NCBI GenBank assembly: GCA_016213325.1
Contig: JACRAY010000011.1
Span: 1 to 64,000 of the forward strand
Reading direction: 5' to 3'
Length of the DNA stretch: 64,000 nucleotides
Origin: Burkholderiales bacterium
GTDB taxonomy: Bacteria > Pseudomonadota > Gammaproteobacteria > Burkholderiales > Burkholderiaceae_C
In this document: positions 25,029 to 35,114 of the stretch, piece after piece
Numbering within the stretch: position 1 is the stretch's first letter
Layout: each line of letters starts with the position of its first letter
Notes under the pieces: model-generated
What the model saw: only the letters and a program-made list of their open reading frames with translations
Databases searched by the model: none
What the model was told of the DNA's origin: nothing
Position numbers and translations under genes: made by a program

Positions 25029-26006
25029 ATGTCCCTGCCCACGCCCTTCCCGACACGCCGCCGCCTGCTCGGCGCCGCCCTGCTGGCCGCCGCCCCCGCG
25101 TGGGGGCAGGAGCGTTTTCCGGCGCGCCCGATCCGGCTGGTGGTGCCTTACCCGCCCGGCGGCACCACCGACCTGCAGGCGCGCGCCATCGCGCAGAAGA
25201 TGCAGGAGCTCTCGGGCATCACCGTGCTGGTGGAGAACAAGCCCGGCGCCGGCGGCAACATCGGCGTCGACCACGTGCTGAAAGCGCCGCACGACGGCTA
25301 CACCATCGGCATTTCGGCGATGAACTCTTTCGCCATCAACCCGCTGCTAACGAAGAAACTGCCTTACGACGTGGTGCGCGATGTGCAGCCGCTCACGCTG
25401 GTAGGCAGCGTGCCCAACATCCTGGTGGTCAACCCGGCCGTGCCGGCGCGCACCCTGAAGGACGTGGCCGCGCTCGCGCGAGCGGGCGACGTGACCTATG
25501 CGTCGCCCGGCGCGGGCACCTCGGTGCACCTGTCGGCCGAGATGATGGCCGACGCGCTGCAAGTGAAGATGCGGCACGTGCCGTACCGGGGGGACGCGCC
25601 CGCGCTGCAGGACGTGCTGGGTGGCCGGGTGCCGGTGATGCTGGCCAACCTGCCCGGCGTGATCGAGCACATACGCGGCGGCAAGCTGCGGCCGGTCGCC
25701 ATCACGTCGTCGCGCCGTTCCCATCTGCTGCCCGACGTGCCGACGGTCGCCGAGTCGGGCGTGCCGGGCTTCGACGTGAAGGCCTTCTTCGCGATCTTCA
25801 CCGCGCGTGGCGTGCCGCCCGCCATCGTGGACACGCTCAACCGCGAGCTGGCCAAGGCGATCGGCCACCCGGACGTGAAGAAACAGTTCGCCAAGCTGGG
25901 CATCGACGTCGCGCCGTCCTCGGTGGAGGCGCTTACCGCTCTCATCTACCTGGAGTCGCGCAAGTGGGCACCCATCGTGCTGAAGACGGGCGCCAGCTGG
26001 GACTGA
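25029..26006 (+). CDS. Bug/TctC-type periplasmic receptor
   Basis: A 325-residue orphan TTT substrate-binding protein with an export signal (TRRRLLGAALLAAAPAWG) and the blocks FPARPIRLVVPYPPGGTTD, VENKPGAGGNIGVDHV and PTVAESGVPGFDV. Being divergent from the ligase operon and sharing its putative TetR sites, it probably supplies that operon's substrate. No TctAB genes accompany it. Confidence 0.9.
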   Translation: MSLPTPFPTRRRLLGAALLAAAPAWGQERFPARPIRLVVPYPPGGTTDLQARAIAQKMQELSGITVLVENKPGAGGNIGVDHVLKAPHDGYTIGISAMNSFAINPLLTKKLPYDVVRDVQPLTLVGSVPNILVVNPAVPARTLKDVAALARAGDVTYASPGAGTSVHLSAEMMADALQVKMRHVPYRGDAPALQDVLGGRVPVMLANLPGVIEHIRGGKLRPVAITSSRRSHLLPDVPTVAESGVPGFDVKAFFAIFTARGVPPAIVDTLNRELAKAIGHPDVKKQFAKLGIDVAPSSVEALTALIYLESRKWAPIVLKTGASWD

Positions 26007-26018
26007 GCCCCGCCGCTA

Positions 26019-27206
26019 CTACTCGACGCTGACGAGGAGCGCAGCGCCCATGTCGCCCGCGGCGCAGCCGGTGAAAAGCCCGAGGCCGCCGCCGCGCATC
26101 CGCAACGCGTGAACCAGTTCCACGACGCCGCGCATGCCGGTGGGGCCTTGCGGGTGGCCGTAGACCAGGCTGCAGCCCAACGGGTTCATCCGTTCCAGCG
26201 GAAAGTCCAATGCCCGGCTGAACCACAGGTCGTTGACCGCGAAGGGGTTGTGCGTGACCACGACCTGCAGGTCCCGAACCGTCCGGCCGGCCGCAGCCAG
26301 TGCCTTCTGCGCGGCAAGCGCGGGCGCCTTGGGCATGCGGCCTTTCTCGGCGCGCGCGAAGCCGGCGGCGAGCAGTTGCACGACGCCACGGTCGCGCGCC
26401 AGCGAGCGTGCCTTGTCCCGGCTGGTGACCACCAGCCCCGCCGCGCCGTCGGCCGGATGCGTCTGGCTGCCCGGCGTGGTCACGCCGCCGGCCTGCGCAG
26501 GCTTGAGCGCGCGCAGGCCTTCCAGCGTGCAGGGCGTGATGCCTTCGTCGGCATCGAGTTGTCGCACGGCCTTGCGCTGCTTCACGACGATGGGCTGCAA
26601 GTACTCCCTCTGGATCTTGCGATCGTCCTGCAGCGCCTGCTGGTACTGGCTGTAGCGCAGCAGCGTGAGTTCGTCGCATTGCTCGCGGGTGAAGCCGCCG
26701 TCCTGCGCGGTGGCTTCGGCGGTGCACAGCATCGACTCGCCGGTCCACGGGTCGGCCGCGAAGGAATCGAGCACCCAGTGCTCGGTCTGCGGGCTGCCAC
26801 CCATGCCGCCCGAGCGGGGGTAGACGAGCAGCGGGCCGTTGCTGATGCGGTCGGCCGTGACCACGAGTTGGGTCTCGCCGCCGGCGAGCTGCGTGGCAGC
26901 GGCTGCCTGCGCGATGCAGGCCACCGACGTGGCACAGGCCTGCGCGATGGTGGGCCCGCCCACACCCGCCAGGCCCATGCGCGCGGCCACCAGCGGCGCG
27001 GCGTAGAAGCTGCCGGCTTGCGGCACGGTCGTGCCGTAGACCAGTTGCGCCACTTCGGTGGTGTCGAAGCCGCGGGCCCGCAGCGCGTCTTGCGTGACCT
27101 GCACGGCCAGGTCCAGGCTCGACAGGTCGGCGGTCGCACCTTGCCAGCGGATGAAGGGAGAAGACCAGAGCAGCGGCCCCGGAATGAAGGCATTGTCGAA
27201 TCGCAT
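26019..27206 (-). CDS. Thiolase-family protein of the box region
   Basis: A 395-residue thiolase. Cys91 in AQACATSVACI is the nucleophile, GHPQGPTGMR the His loop, and FTGCAAGDMGAAL carries the second Cys. The third motif reads THNPFAVND instead of the usual NEAF, so the subtype is unusual. The box pathway ends in a 3-oxoadipyl-CoA thiolase step, which this gene could serve, and it lies 8 bp downstream of the DUF4863 gene that is divergent from boxB. It converges on a Bug gene with a 12-bp gap. Confidence 0.78.
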   Translation of the reverse strand: MRFDNAFIPGPLLWSSPFIRWQGATADLSSLDLAVQVTQDALRARGFDTTEVAQLVYGTTVPQAGSFYAAPLVAARMGLAGVGGPTIAQACATSVACIAQAAAATQLAGGETQLVVTADRISNGPLLVYPRSGGMGGSPQTEHWVLDSFAADPWTGESMLCTAEATAQDGGFTREQCDELTLLRYSQYQQALQDDRKIQREYLQPIVVKQRKAVRQLDADEGITPCTLEGLRALKPAQAGGVTTPGSQTHPADGAAGLVVTSRDKARSLARDRGVVQLLAAGFARAEKGRMPKAPALAAQKALAAAGRTVRDLQVVVTHNPFAVNDLWFSRALDFPLERMNPLGCSLVYGHPQGPTGMRGVVELVHALRMRGGGLGLFTGCAAGDMGAALLVSVE

Positions 27207-27214
27207 CGCGGACC

Positions 27215-27703
27215 TCAGGTGAACTGGATCTGCCCCTGCGGCAGCAGGTACAGCACGTACGCGCGGCCATTGCGCACAGTGGGGCGGTGTGCGCTGCCGG
27301 GTCCGTAGACCACCCAGCCGGCGGGGCGGCTGTCGAACGTCGCATCGCCTTCGATGGGCATCACGAGGTCGATCTCGCCTTGCGGGTGCGCATGGTGCGG
27401 CCCCGCGATGTCGGCCATGTCGACCACGTCCACCGAAAAGCCGTGCAGGTCGTCCGCCGGCTTGAAGATGCGGCCGTAGCGGATGCCGCCGCCTTCGCGG
27501 TTGCACAGCCACCCTTGCTCCACGCCGGCTTGGCACGCCGAGCGCAACGCGCGATAGGTGTCGCTGGCGCTCCCGTGTTCGGCGTTCAGCCAGGCGTCGA
27601 GCACGGCATCGAGCGGGCGCCCCGCCAGTTGCCCCGTAAGCGTTGCCAGCTGGGCGCGGAAGGTTTCGGGGGTGATGGGGTTCACGGCAGCAGTATATCG
27701 CAT
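27215..27703 (-). CDS. DUF4863 (PnbB-like) cupin-fold protein
   Basis: A 162-residue protein I recognise as the DUF4863 family, which contains 4-hydroxylaminobenzoate lyase and also appears in box benzoate clusters of Burkholderiales with no settled role. The beta-rich C-terminal half has GPHHAHPQGEIDLVMP with several His and a Glu that could bind metal, then GSAHRPTV. An AAGGAAAA ribosome site precedes the ATG at 27703. Divergence from boxB across a single 79-bp promoter region suggests co-regulation with the benzoyl-CoA epoxidase. Confidence 0.7.
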   Translation of the reverse strand: MRYTAAVNPITPETFRAQLATLTGQLAGRPLDAVLDAWLNAEHGSASDTYRALRSACQAGVEQGWLCNREGGGIRYGRIFKPADDLHGFSVDVVDMADIAGPHHAHPQGEIDLVMPIEGDATFDSRPAGWVVYGPGSAHRPTVRNGRAYVLYLLPQGQIQFT

Positions 27704-27711
27704 GATTTTCC

Positions 27712-27740
27712 TTGCGCTGAATCAAACAATGCAATATTCT
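27712..27740 (+). promoter_or_regulatory. Candidate boxB promoter
   Basis: TTGCGC (27712-27717) and TATTCT (27735-27740) with a 17-bp spacer, 43 bp before the boxB start. The -10 hexamer is overlapped by the TGCA-N6-TGCA operator, which fits a repressor-controlled promoter. Confidence 0.5.
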
Positions 27741-27757
27741 GCACGATACTGACTGCA
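27730..27757. promoter_or_regulatory. BoxR/BzdR-type operator (TGCA repeats)
   Basis: TGCA at 27730, 27740 and 27754; the first two form exactly TGCA-N6-TGCA, the sequence recognised by the benzoyl-CoA-responsive repressors BzdR and BoxR. It covers the predicted boxB -10 element. No boxR gene lies in this window, so the regulator must be encoded elsewhere. Confidence 0.65.
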
Positions 27758-27782
27758 CTTTACTGCTTTTAAAGGACCCTTC

Positions 27783-29210
<1,428 letters not shown>

Positions 29211-29215
29211 GGGGA

Positions 29216-30490
29216 ATGGACCACTCCGAACTGATCATCCTCAAGCAGCACCTGATCGATCCCGAGATCTGCATCCGGTGCAACACCTGCGAGGCCACGT
29301 GCCCCGTGGGTGCGATCACGCACGACTCGCGCAATTACGTGGTCGATGCGGCCAAATGCAACCACTGCATGGACTGCATCCCGCCGTGTCCCACCGGCAG
29401 CATCGACAACTGGCGGCAGGTGGCGCGCGTGAAGGCCTACACGGTCGCGGAGCAGCTCACCTGGGACGAGCTGCCGCCGGAACTGACGCCGGGCCAGCTC
29501 TCCGCAGACACCGGCGCCCAGCCCGTGGACGTAGCGCCACCGGTTGACGCGCCGCTGGCATCGGCCACGCGGGAAGAAGCTTTTCGCAGCGCCGACTACG
29601 GCGCCACCGTGCCGCCGTGGTCGGCCGCGCACGCGTTCACCAATCTGTACGGGCCGAAGGCACCGGAGAAATTCGTCACCGCCACCGTCACCGGCAACCT
29701 GCGCGTCACCGAGGTCGGGCGCGAGTACGACACGCATCACATCGTGCTGGACTTCGGGCACACGCCCTTTCCGGTGCTGGAGGGCCAGAGCATCGCCGTG
29801 CTGCCGCCCGGCGTGGACGCCAACGGGCGCGCGCACCACCCGCGCCAGTACAGCATCGCCAGCCCGCGCAACGGCGAGCGGCCCGGCTACAACAATGTGT
29901 CGCTCACCATCAAGCGCGTGCTGCAGGACCACCAGGGCAATGCCGTGCGCGGCGTCGCCAGCAACTACATGTGCGACCTGTTGGTGGGCGACAAGGTGCA
30001 GGTGATCGGGCCGTTCGGCGCCAGCTTCCTGATGCCCAACCACCCGAAGAGCCACATCGTGATGATCTGCACCGGCACGGGCTCGGCGCCGATGCGTGCG
30101 ATGACCGAGTGGCGCAGGCGACTGCGCGCCAGCGGCAAGTTCGAAGGCGGCAAGCTCATGCTGTTCTTCGGCGCCCGTACGCGCGAAGAACTGCCGTACT
30201 TCGGCCCGCTGCAAACCCTGCCCCGGGACTTCATCGACATCAACCTCGCCTTCAGCCGCACGCCGGGACAGCCCAAGCGCTACGTGCAGGACCTCCTGCG
30301 CGAGCGTGCCGCCGACCTCGCGCCGCTGCTGGCCGACCCCAACGCGTGCTTCTACGTGTGCGGGCTGAAATCGATGGAAGAAGGCGTGGTGCTGGCGCTG
30401 CGCGACATAGCCGTGCAGGCGGGGCTGAACTGGGAGGCAATCGGCGCCGCGCTCAAGCGCGACGGCCGCCTGCACCTGGAGACCTACTGA
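29216..30490 (+). CDS. boxA: Benzoyl-CoA 2,3-epoxidase, reductase subunit BoxA
   Basis: A 424-residue fusion. The N-terminal 60 residues hold two 4Fe-4S ferredoxin motifs (Cys19, 22, 25, 29 and Cys48, 51, 54, 58). After a Pro/Ala-rich linker comes a ferredoxin-NADP reductase-like module with [13 protein letters not shown] for FAD binding and [13 protein letters not shown] for NADPH binding. It delivers electrons from NADPH to BoxB. It sits 5 bp after boxB and its 3' end overlaps the convergent Bug gene by 7 bp. Confidence 0.93.
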   Translation: MDHSELIILKQHLIDPEICIRCNTCEATCPVGAITHDSRNYVVDAAKCNHCMDCIPPCPTGSIDNWRQVARVKAYTVAEQLTWDELPPELTPGQLSADTGAQPVDVAPPVDAPLASATREEAFRSADYGATVPPWSAAHAFTNLYGPKAPEKFVTATVTGNLRVTEVGREYDTHHIVLDFGHTPFPVLEGQSIAVLPPGVDANGRAHHPRQYSIASPRNGERPGYNNVSLTIKRVLQDHQGNAVRGVASNYMCDLLVGDKVQVIGPFGASFLMPNHPKSHIVMICTGTGSAPMRAMTEWRRRLRASGKFEGGKLMLFFGARTREELPYFGPLQTLPRDFIDINLAFSRTPGQPKRYVQDLLRERAADLAPLLADPNACFYVCGLKSMEEGVVLALRDIAVQAGLNWEAIGAALKRDGRLHLETY

Positions 30491-31458
30491 CTGAGCCGGA
30501 TGTTCGCGTCCTTGATGATCTTGGCGTAGATGCCCGAGTCCTTGCGCAGCACCGCTGCAAACTCGTCCGGCTTGCCGCCGCCCACCTGCAGGCCCAGCGC
30601 CTCGATCTTCGCCGTGACTTCGGGCAGCCGCAGGATGCGGTTCACTTCGTCCGACATCTTCTGCACGATGGCAGGGGGTGTGGAAGCCGGCAGGAGCAGG
30701 CCGAACCAGCCATAGGGGTCGAACGAGTGATAGCCCAGCTCCTGGAAGCTCGGCACGTCCGGCAGGCCCGGCATGCGCGCGCTGCCCGTCACGGCCAGCG
30801 GCCGCAGCTTGGGCAGGTGCGGGCGCGATGAAGCGCTGTCGATGAAGGCCGACGAGAGCTGGCCGCCCACCAGGTTCGTCACCAGCGGCGCCGCGCCGTT
30901 GAAAGGCACGTGGATCAGGTTCAGGCCCGCCTGTTGCTGCAGCAGGGACCCCTGGATGTGTGCGGATGTGCCGGCTCCGTAGGTGCCGAAGCTGACCTTG
31001 CCGGGGTTGGCCCTGGCATACGCGATGTAGTCGTTCAGCGACTTGATCGGCGAGTCCGCCGGCACCGCGAGCATGCTGGGGCTGCGCGCGATCATCGTCA
31101 CCGGCGCGAAGTCCTTCAGCGCGTCGTAGGGCAGCTTGTCCATCAGCGAGGGCTGCTGGATCAGCGCCGTGATCGCCACCAGCACCGTGTAGCCGTCGCC
31201 GGGCGCCTTGGCCACGTAGTTGTTGCCTATGGTGCCGGCGGCGCCCACCCGGTTTTCCACCAGCACGGGCTGGCCCCAGGCCTCGCCCAGCTTCTGGGCG
31301 ACGGTGCGCGCCAGCGTGTCGGTCGCGCCGCCGGCGGGGTAGGGCACGACGAACTTCACGGGCTGGCCCGGGTACGCGGCTTGCGCGAAGGCCCCGATGG
31401 GCGCGAGCAGGGCGAGCGCGGCGGCCAGTGCGGCGCGTCGAAGGTTGGAAAAGTCCAT
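30484..31458 (-). CDS. Bug/TctC-type periplasmic receptor
   Basis: A 324-residue TTT substrate-binding protein with signal peptide ([21 protein letters not shown]) and family blocks [32 protein letters not shown] and [12 protein letters not shown]. It follows an acyl-CoA dehydrogenase gene by 24 bp and so looks like the last gene of the 12-gene operon that starts at 41597. It probably binds the acid degraded by that operon. No membrane components are nearby. Confidence 0.9.
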   Translation of the reverse strand: MDFSNLRRAALAAALALLAPIGAFAQAAYPGQPVKFVVPYPAGGATDTLARTVAQKLGEAWGQPVLVENRVGAAGTIGNNYVAKAPGDGYTVLVAITALIQQPSLMDKLPYDALKDFAPVTMIARSPSMLAVPADSPIKSLNDYIAYARANPGKVSFGTYGAGTSAHIQGSLLQQQAGLNLIHVPFNGAAPLVTNLVGGQLSSAFIDSASSRPHLPKLRPLAVTGSARMPGLPDVPSFQELGYHSFDPYGWFGLLLPASTPPAIVQKMSDEVNRILRLPEVTAKIEALGLQVGGGKPDEFAAVLRKDSGIYAKIIKDANIRLSQ

Positions 31459-31482
31459 GGCTTTGTCTCCTGGTGGGTGGAA

Positions 31483-32637
31483 CTAACGCGCCGCCTCGCG
31501 CACCATGTTGCGGGCGATCACGATCTGCTGGATCTGGCTGGTTCCCTCGTACAGGCGGAACAGCCGCACGTCGCGGTAGAAGCGCTCGATGCCGTAGTCG
31601 GCGATGTAGCCGGCGCCGCCGAAGATCTGCACCGCCCGGTCGGCCACGCGGCCGCACATCTCGGAGGCGAACAGCTTGCAGCACGACGCCTCGGTGGCCA
31701 CGTTCTGCCCCTCGTCGCGCCGCCGCGCGGCGTCGATCACCATGCAACGCGCCGCATAGACTTCGGCCTGGCTGTCCGCCAGCATCGCCTGCACCAGCTG
31801 GAACTCGGCGATCGGCTGGCCGAACTGCTTGCGCTCCACGGCGTAGTGCAGCGCGTCGCGCAGCATGCGCTCGGCCGCTCCCACGCAGATGGCGGCGATG
31901 TGGATGCGTCCCTTCTCCAGCACCTTCATCGCGGTCTTGAAGCCCTGGCCCTCCTTGCCGCCGATCAGTTGCGCGGCCGGCACGCGGCAATCCTCGAAGA
32001 TCACGTCGGCGGTGTGCGCGCCGCGCTGGCCCATCTTGCGGTCCTTGCGGCCGATGGTGATGCCCGGCGTGTTCGCCTCCACGATGAAGGCCGACACGCC
32101 GCCCGCACCCTTGTCCTCGGGGTCGGTGCGCGCCATCAGCGTGAAGATGCCGGCCTGCGGTGCGTTGGTGATGAAGCGCTTGGTGCCGTTCACGACGTAG
32201 TGGTCGCCCTCACGAACCGCCGTGGTGCGCAGCGATGCGGCGTCGGAGCCGGCCTCGGGCTCGGTCAGGGCGAACGACGCGACCAGTTCGCCGGTGGCCA
32301 GCCGCGGCAGGTACTTGTCCTTCTGCGCGGGCGTGCCGTCCATCAGGATGCCCTGCGAGCCGATGCCCACCGTGGTGCCGAACAGCGAACGGAAGCAGGG
32401 CGAGGTCTGGCCCATGGCCAGCATCACCATCACCTCTTCTTCCATCGTCAGTCCGAGGCCGCCGTACGCTTCGGGCACGGTCAGGCCGAACAGGCCCAGC
32501 TCCTTCATGCCGCGCACCAGGTCTTCGGGAATCTCGTCGGTCTCGGCCACCAGGTGTTCGGCGGGCACCAGCTTCTCGCGCACGAAGCGGTTGACGGCGT
32601 CCAGCAGCTGGGCGAGGGTATCGGGGTCGCGGATCAT
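31483..32637 (-). CDS. Acyl-CoA dehydrogenase
   Basis: A 384-residue enzyme, close paralogue of the one at 11762-12916. It has LTEPEAGSDAASLRT, KRFITNAPQAG and the catalytic Glu in FRLYEGTSQIQQI near the C-terminus. It is the eleventh gene of the SCP-x/Ltp2-like operon and overlaps the Ltp2-like gene by 4 bp. With the second dehydrogenase at 37554-38711 the operon can desaturate two different acyl-CoA intermediates. Confidence 0.88.
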   Translation of the reverse strand: MIRDPDTLAQLLDAVNRFVREKLVPAEHLVAETDEIPEDLVRGMKELGLFGLTVPEAYGGLGLTMEEEVMVMLAMGQTSPCFRSLFGTTVGIGSQGILMDGTPAQKDKYLPRLATGELVASFALTEPEAGSDAASLRTTAVREGDHYVVNGTKRFITNAPQAGIFTLMARTDPEDKGAGGVSAFIVEANTPGITIGRKDRKMGQRGAHTADVIFEDCRVPAAQLIGGKEGQGFKTAMKVLEKGRIHIAAICVGAAERMLRDALHYAVERKQFGQPIAEFQLVQAMLADSQAEVYAARCMVIDAARRRDEGQNVATEASCCKLFASEMCGRVADRAVQIFGGAGYIADYGIERFYRDVRLFRLYEGTSQIQQIVIARNMVREAAR

Positions 32638-33815
32638 GGGAGGGCCTCTTCGGTTGCGAGGATCGCGGTGGCCTGGCTCGACAGCGTGCCGCCGTTGCCG
32701 TGCGCGACGGCGGTCCTGGCGCCGGGCACCTGGCGTGCACCGGCATCGCCGCGCAGCTGCCGCACGGCTTCGATCACGGCGAAGATGCCGTACATGCCCG
32801 GATGCACGCACGACAGCCCGCCGCCGTTGGTGTTGACAGGCAAGCGCCCGCCGGGTGCGATGGCGCCGTCCTGCACGAAGCGGCCGCCCTCGCCCTTGGG
32901 GCAGAAGCCCAGGTCTTCCAGGAACAGCAGGGTGTTGATGGTGAAGGCGTCGTAGAGCTGCACGACGTCGATGTCGGTGGGCTTCAGTCCCGCCATCGCG
33001 AAGGCTTCGGCACCCGATTGCTTCGCCGCCGTCACGGTGAGGTCGGCCATGGCCGAAATCTGGCGGTGCCACACGGCAGTGGCATTGCCCAGCACGTACA
33101 CGGGCTTCTTCGGCAGGTCTTTCGCGCGGTCGGCGCCCACCAGCACGAAGGCGCCGGCCCCGTCGGTGACCAGGCAGCAGTCGCGCACCGAGAGCGGGTC
33201 GGACACCATGCGCGCCGCCAGCACGTCGGCGCGCGTGAGGGGGTCGCGCATGAAGGCCTCGGGATTGAGCTGTGCCCACGCGCGCGCGGCCACCGCCACG
33301 TCGGCGAGCTGCTCGCGCGTGGTGCCGAACTCGTGCATGTGGCGCGACGCCGCCAGTGCATAGGCCGAAGGCGGCAGCATCGGCTGGTACGGGTGTTCGT
33401 AAGGCTGCGGGTCGAGGAAGGGCCTGAGCCCCACGATCTCCTTGCGGCCGAAAGTGCTGGTGCGCTGCACGCTGCCGTAGCAGACCAGCACGGCACGGCA
33501 CTGGCCCGAGCGGATCGCCTGCATCGCGGGCAGCAGGTGCGCGATGAAGCTGCTGCCGCCGATCATGGTGGCGTCGACGTAGCGCGGGTTCAGGCCCAGG
33601 TACTCGATGACGGGCAGGCTCCACATCACGGCCGAGGCACTCGCCGTGCACAGGCCGTCGATGTCGCTCAGCGCCAAGCCCGCGTCGGCGACGGCTGCGC
33701 GCGCAGCGCGTGCCAGCAATTCCATGTCGGTGAAGCCGGGTGCCTCGCCGCAGCCGAAAGTGGCGGCGCCCGCAATGGCGGCGCTGCCGCGCAGGGATTC
33801 CAGGTCGTGTTTCAT
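32634..33815 (-). CDS. Ltp2-like thiolase-fold protein lacking the nucleophilic Cys (possible retro-aldolase)
   Basis: A 393-residue thiolase-superfamily (SCP-x thiolase-like) protein. Where true thiolases have the nucleophilic Cys this one has MIGGSSFIAHL (Ser88, Ser89). The NEAF/HDCF motif is replaced by YDAF (Tyr288), and the C-terminal loop reads GGGLSCVHPGMYG with Tyr342. Loss of the Cys and gain of Tyr-containing motifs are what I know from Ltp2-type aldol lyases in sterol side-chain degradation, which work with a DUF35 partner. A DUF35 gene is directly upstream with a 4-bp overlap. An acyl-CoA aldol cleavage is therefore likely; a retro-Claisen reaction is the alternative. Confidence 0.75.
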   Translation of the reverse strand: MKHDLESLRGSAAIAGAATFGCGEAPGFTDMELLARAARAAVADAGLALSDIDGLCTASASAVMWSLPVIEYLGLNPRYVDATMIGGSSFIAHLLPAMQAIRSGQCRAVLVCYGSVQRTSTFGRKEIVGLRPFLDPQPYEHPYQPMLPPSAYALAASRHMHEFGTTREQLADVAVAARAWAQLNPEAFMRDPLTRADVLAARMVSDPLSVRDCCLVTDGAGAFVLVGADRAKDLPKKPVYVLGNATAVWHRQISAMADLTVTAAKQSGAEAFAMAGLKPTDIDVVQLYDAFTINTLLFLEDLGFCPKGEGGRFVQDGAIAPGGRLPVNTNGGGLSCVHPGMYGIFAVIEAVRQLRGDAGARQVPGARTAVAHGNGGTLSSQATAILATEEALP

Positions 33816-34195
33816 GTGGCAGCCCCCGTCGCATCGAACAGGACCAGCCCGCGGCCGTCCTTCACCTCCACGCGCGAGCGCACCCGCAGCCCGATGCGCA
33901 CTTCGCCGGGCGGCAGGTTGTCCACGCGGCTCATGAGGCGCACGCCTTCGTCCAGGTCGACCAGCGACACGTTGTAGTCGCCGCCGTCGGCCGGCTTGCG
34001 GCGCACGGTGGTGACCGCGTAGACCGTGCCGGTGCCCTTGGGTGCGACCCATTCCAGCGCGGCGCTGCCGCAGTGCGGGCAGCCGTCGCGCGGGTAGTAG
34101 ACGTGCCTGCTGCAGGCGCTGCAGCGCTGGACCAGGAAGCGGCCGGCGTCGAGCTCGGCCTGGTGGAAGGCTTGGACGCCTTTGGGGTCGTTCAT
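33812..34195 (-). CDS. DUF35 OB-fold/zinc-ribbon protein, partner of the Ltp2-like protein
   Basis: A 127-residue protein with a four-Cys zinc ribbon (CSACSRHVYYPRDGCPHC) followed by an OB-fold region (GTGTVYAVTTVRRKP, then YNVSLVDLDEGVRLMSRV). DUF35 proteins form tight complexes with thiolase-fold enzymes and contribute CoA binding. The 4-bp overlap with the Ltp2-like gene suggests such a complex. I start at ATG 34195; an open extension upstream shows no homology. Confidence 0.85.
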   Translation of the reverse strand: MNDPKGVQAFHQAELDAGRFLVQRCSACSRHVYYPRDGCPHCGSAALEWVAPKGTGTVYAVTTVRRKPADGGDYNVSLVDLDEGVRLMSRVDNLPPGEVRIGLRVRSRVEVKDGRGLVLFDATGAAT

Positions 34196-34196
34196 G

Positions 34197-35114
34197 TCAA
34201 ACCGGGTCCCAGCAGAACACATCGCCCGAGCGCTCCAATTGATGGAAGCTCGCCTTCAGCGCAGGCAGGGCGTGCGCGGCCACCGACTGCGGGGTCCAGC
34301 CTTCGCCGCGATGCACCGAGCGCACCGGCCGCGGCTGGCTCATGAGGAAGATCTCGTTGTTGCGCACGGCGAATACCTGCGCGTTCGTGTCCCGGGCGGC
34401 GTCGCTCGCCAGGCACACCGCCAGCGGCGCGATCTTGGCGGGCGTCATCTGCTTCAGGCGCTCGACCCGGGCCTGCTCCTCGGGCGTCCCGGTGGGAATC
34501 GAGCCGATCATGCGGCTGAAGGCGAAGGGCGAGATGCAGTTCGACCGCACGTTGAATTTCTGCATGTCGAGCGCGATGGACTTCGACAGCGCCACGATGC
34601 CGAGCTTGGCCGCCGCGTAGTTGGCCTGCCCGAAGTTGCCGACCAGCCCGGAGGTGGAAGTCATGTGGATGTAGCAGCCCGACTGCTGCTCCTTGAAGTG
34701 CGGCGCGGCGGCGCGGCTCACGTGGAAACTGCCGTACAAGTGCACCTTGATGACGGCGTCCCACTCTTCGGGACTCATCTTGTGGAAGAAGCGGTCGCGC
34801 AGGATGCCGGCGTTGTTGACGACCACGTCCAGGCGGCCAAACGCCTCGAGCGCGGTGCCGACGATGCGGGCGGCGCTGGCCGACTCGGAAACCGAATCGG
34901 TGTTGGCCACAGCTTTGCCGCCGGCAGCGCGGATCTCGGCCACCACCGCGGCGGCGGGCCCGGCGTCATTGCCTTCGCCCGAAACCGAGGCGCCGATGTC
35001 GTTGACGACGACGCTGGCGCCTTCACGCGCCATGGCCAGTGCGATGTCGCGGCCGATGCCGCCGCCGGCGCCGGTGACGATGACGGCCTTGCCGGCCAGC
35101 ATGGGAGTGTTCAT
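34197..35114 (-). CDS. SDR related to the dehydrogenase domain of MFE-2 (17-beta-HSD4 type)
   Basis: A 305-residue SDR, longer than classical ones, with TGAGGGIGRDIA at about residue 15, NNAGILRDR in the core and the Ser-Tyr-Lys set in TSTSGLVGNFGQANYAAAK. The C-terminal extension with VHRGEGWTPQSV is typical of the MFE-2/HSD17B4-like group, which oxidises (R)-3-hydroxyacyl-CoA in peroxisomal and actinobacterial sterol side-chain oxidation. It overlaps the PaaG-like gene by 4 bp and is 1 bp from the DUF35 gene. Confidence 0.84.
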   Translation of the reverse strand: MNTPMLAGKAVIVTGAGGGIGRDIALAMAREGASVVVNDIGASVSGEGNDAGPAAAVVAEIRAAGGKAVANTDSVSESASAARIVGTALEAFGRLDVVVNNAGILRDRFFHKMSPEEWDAVIKVHLYGSFHVSRAAAPHFKEQQSGCYIHMTSTSGLVGNFGQANYAAAKLGIVALSKSIALDMQKFNVRSNCISPFAFSRMIGSIPTGTPEEQARVERLKQMTPAKIAPLAVCLASDAARDTNAQVFAVRNNEIFLMSQPRPVRSVHRGEGWTPQSVAAHALPALKASFHQLERSGDVFCWDPV

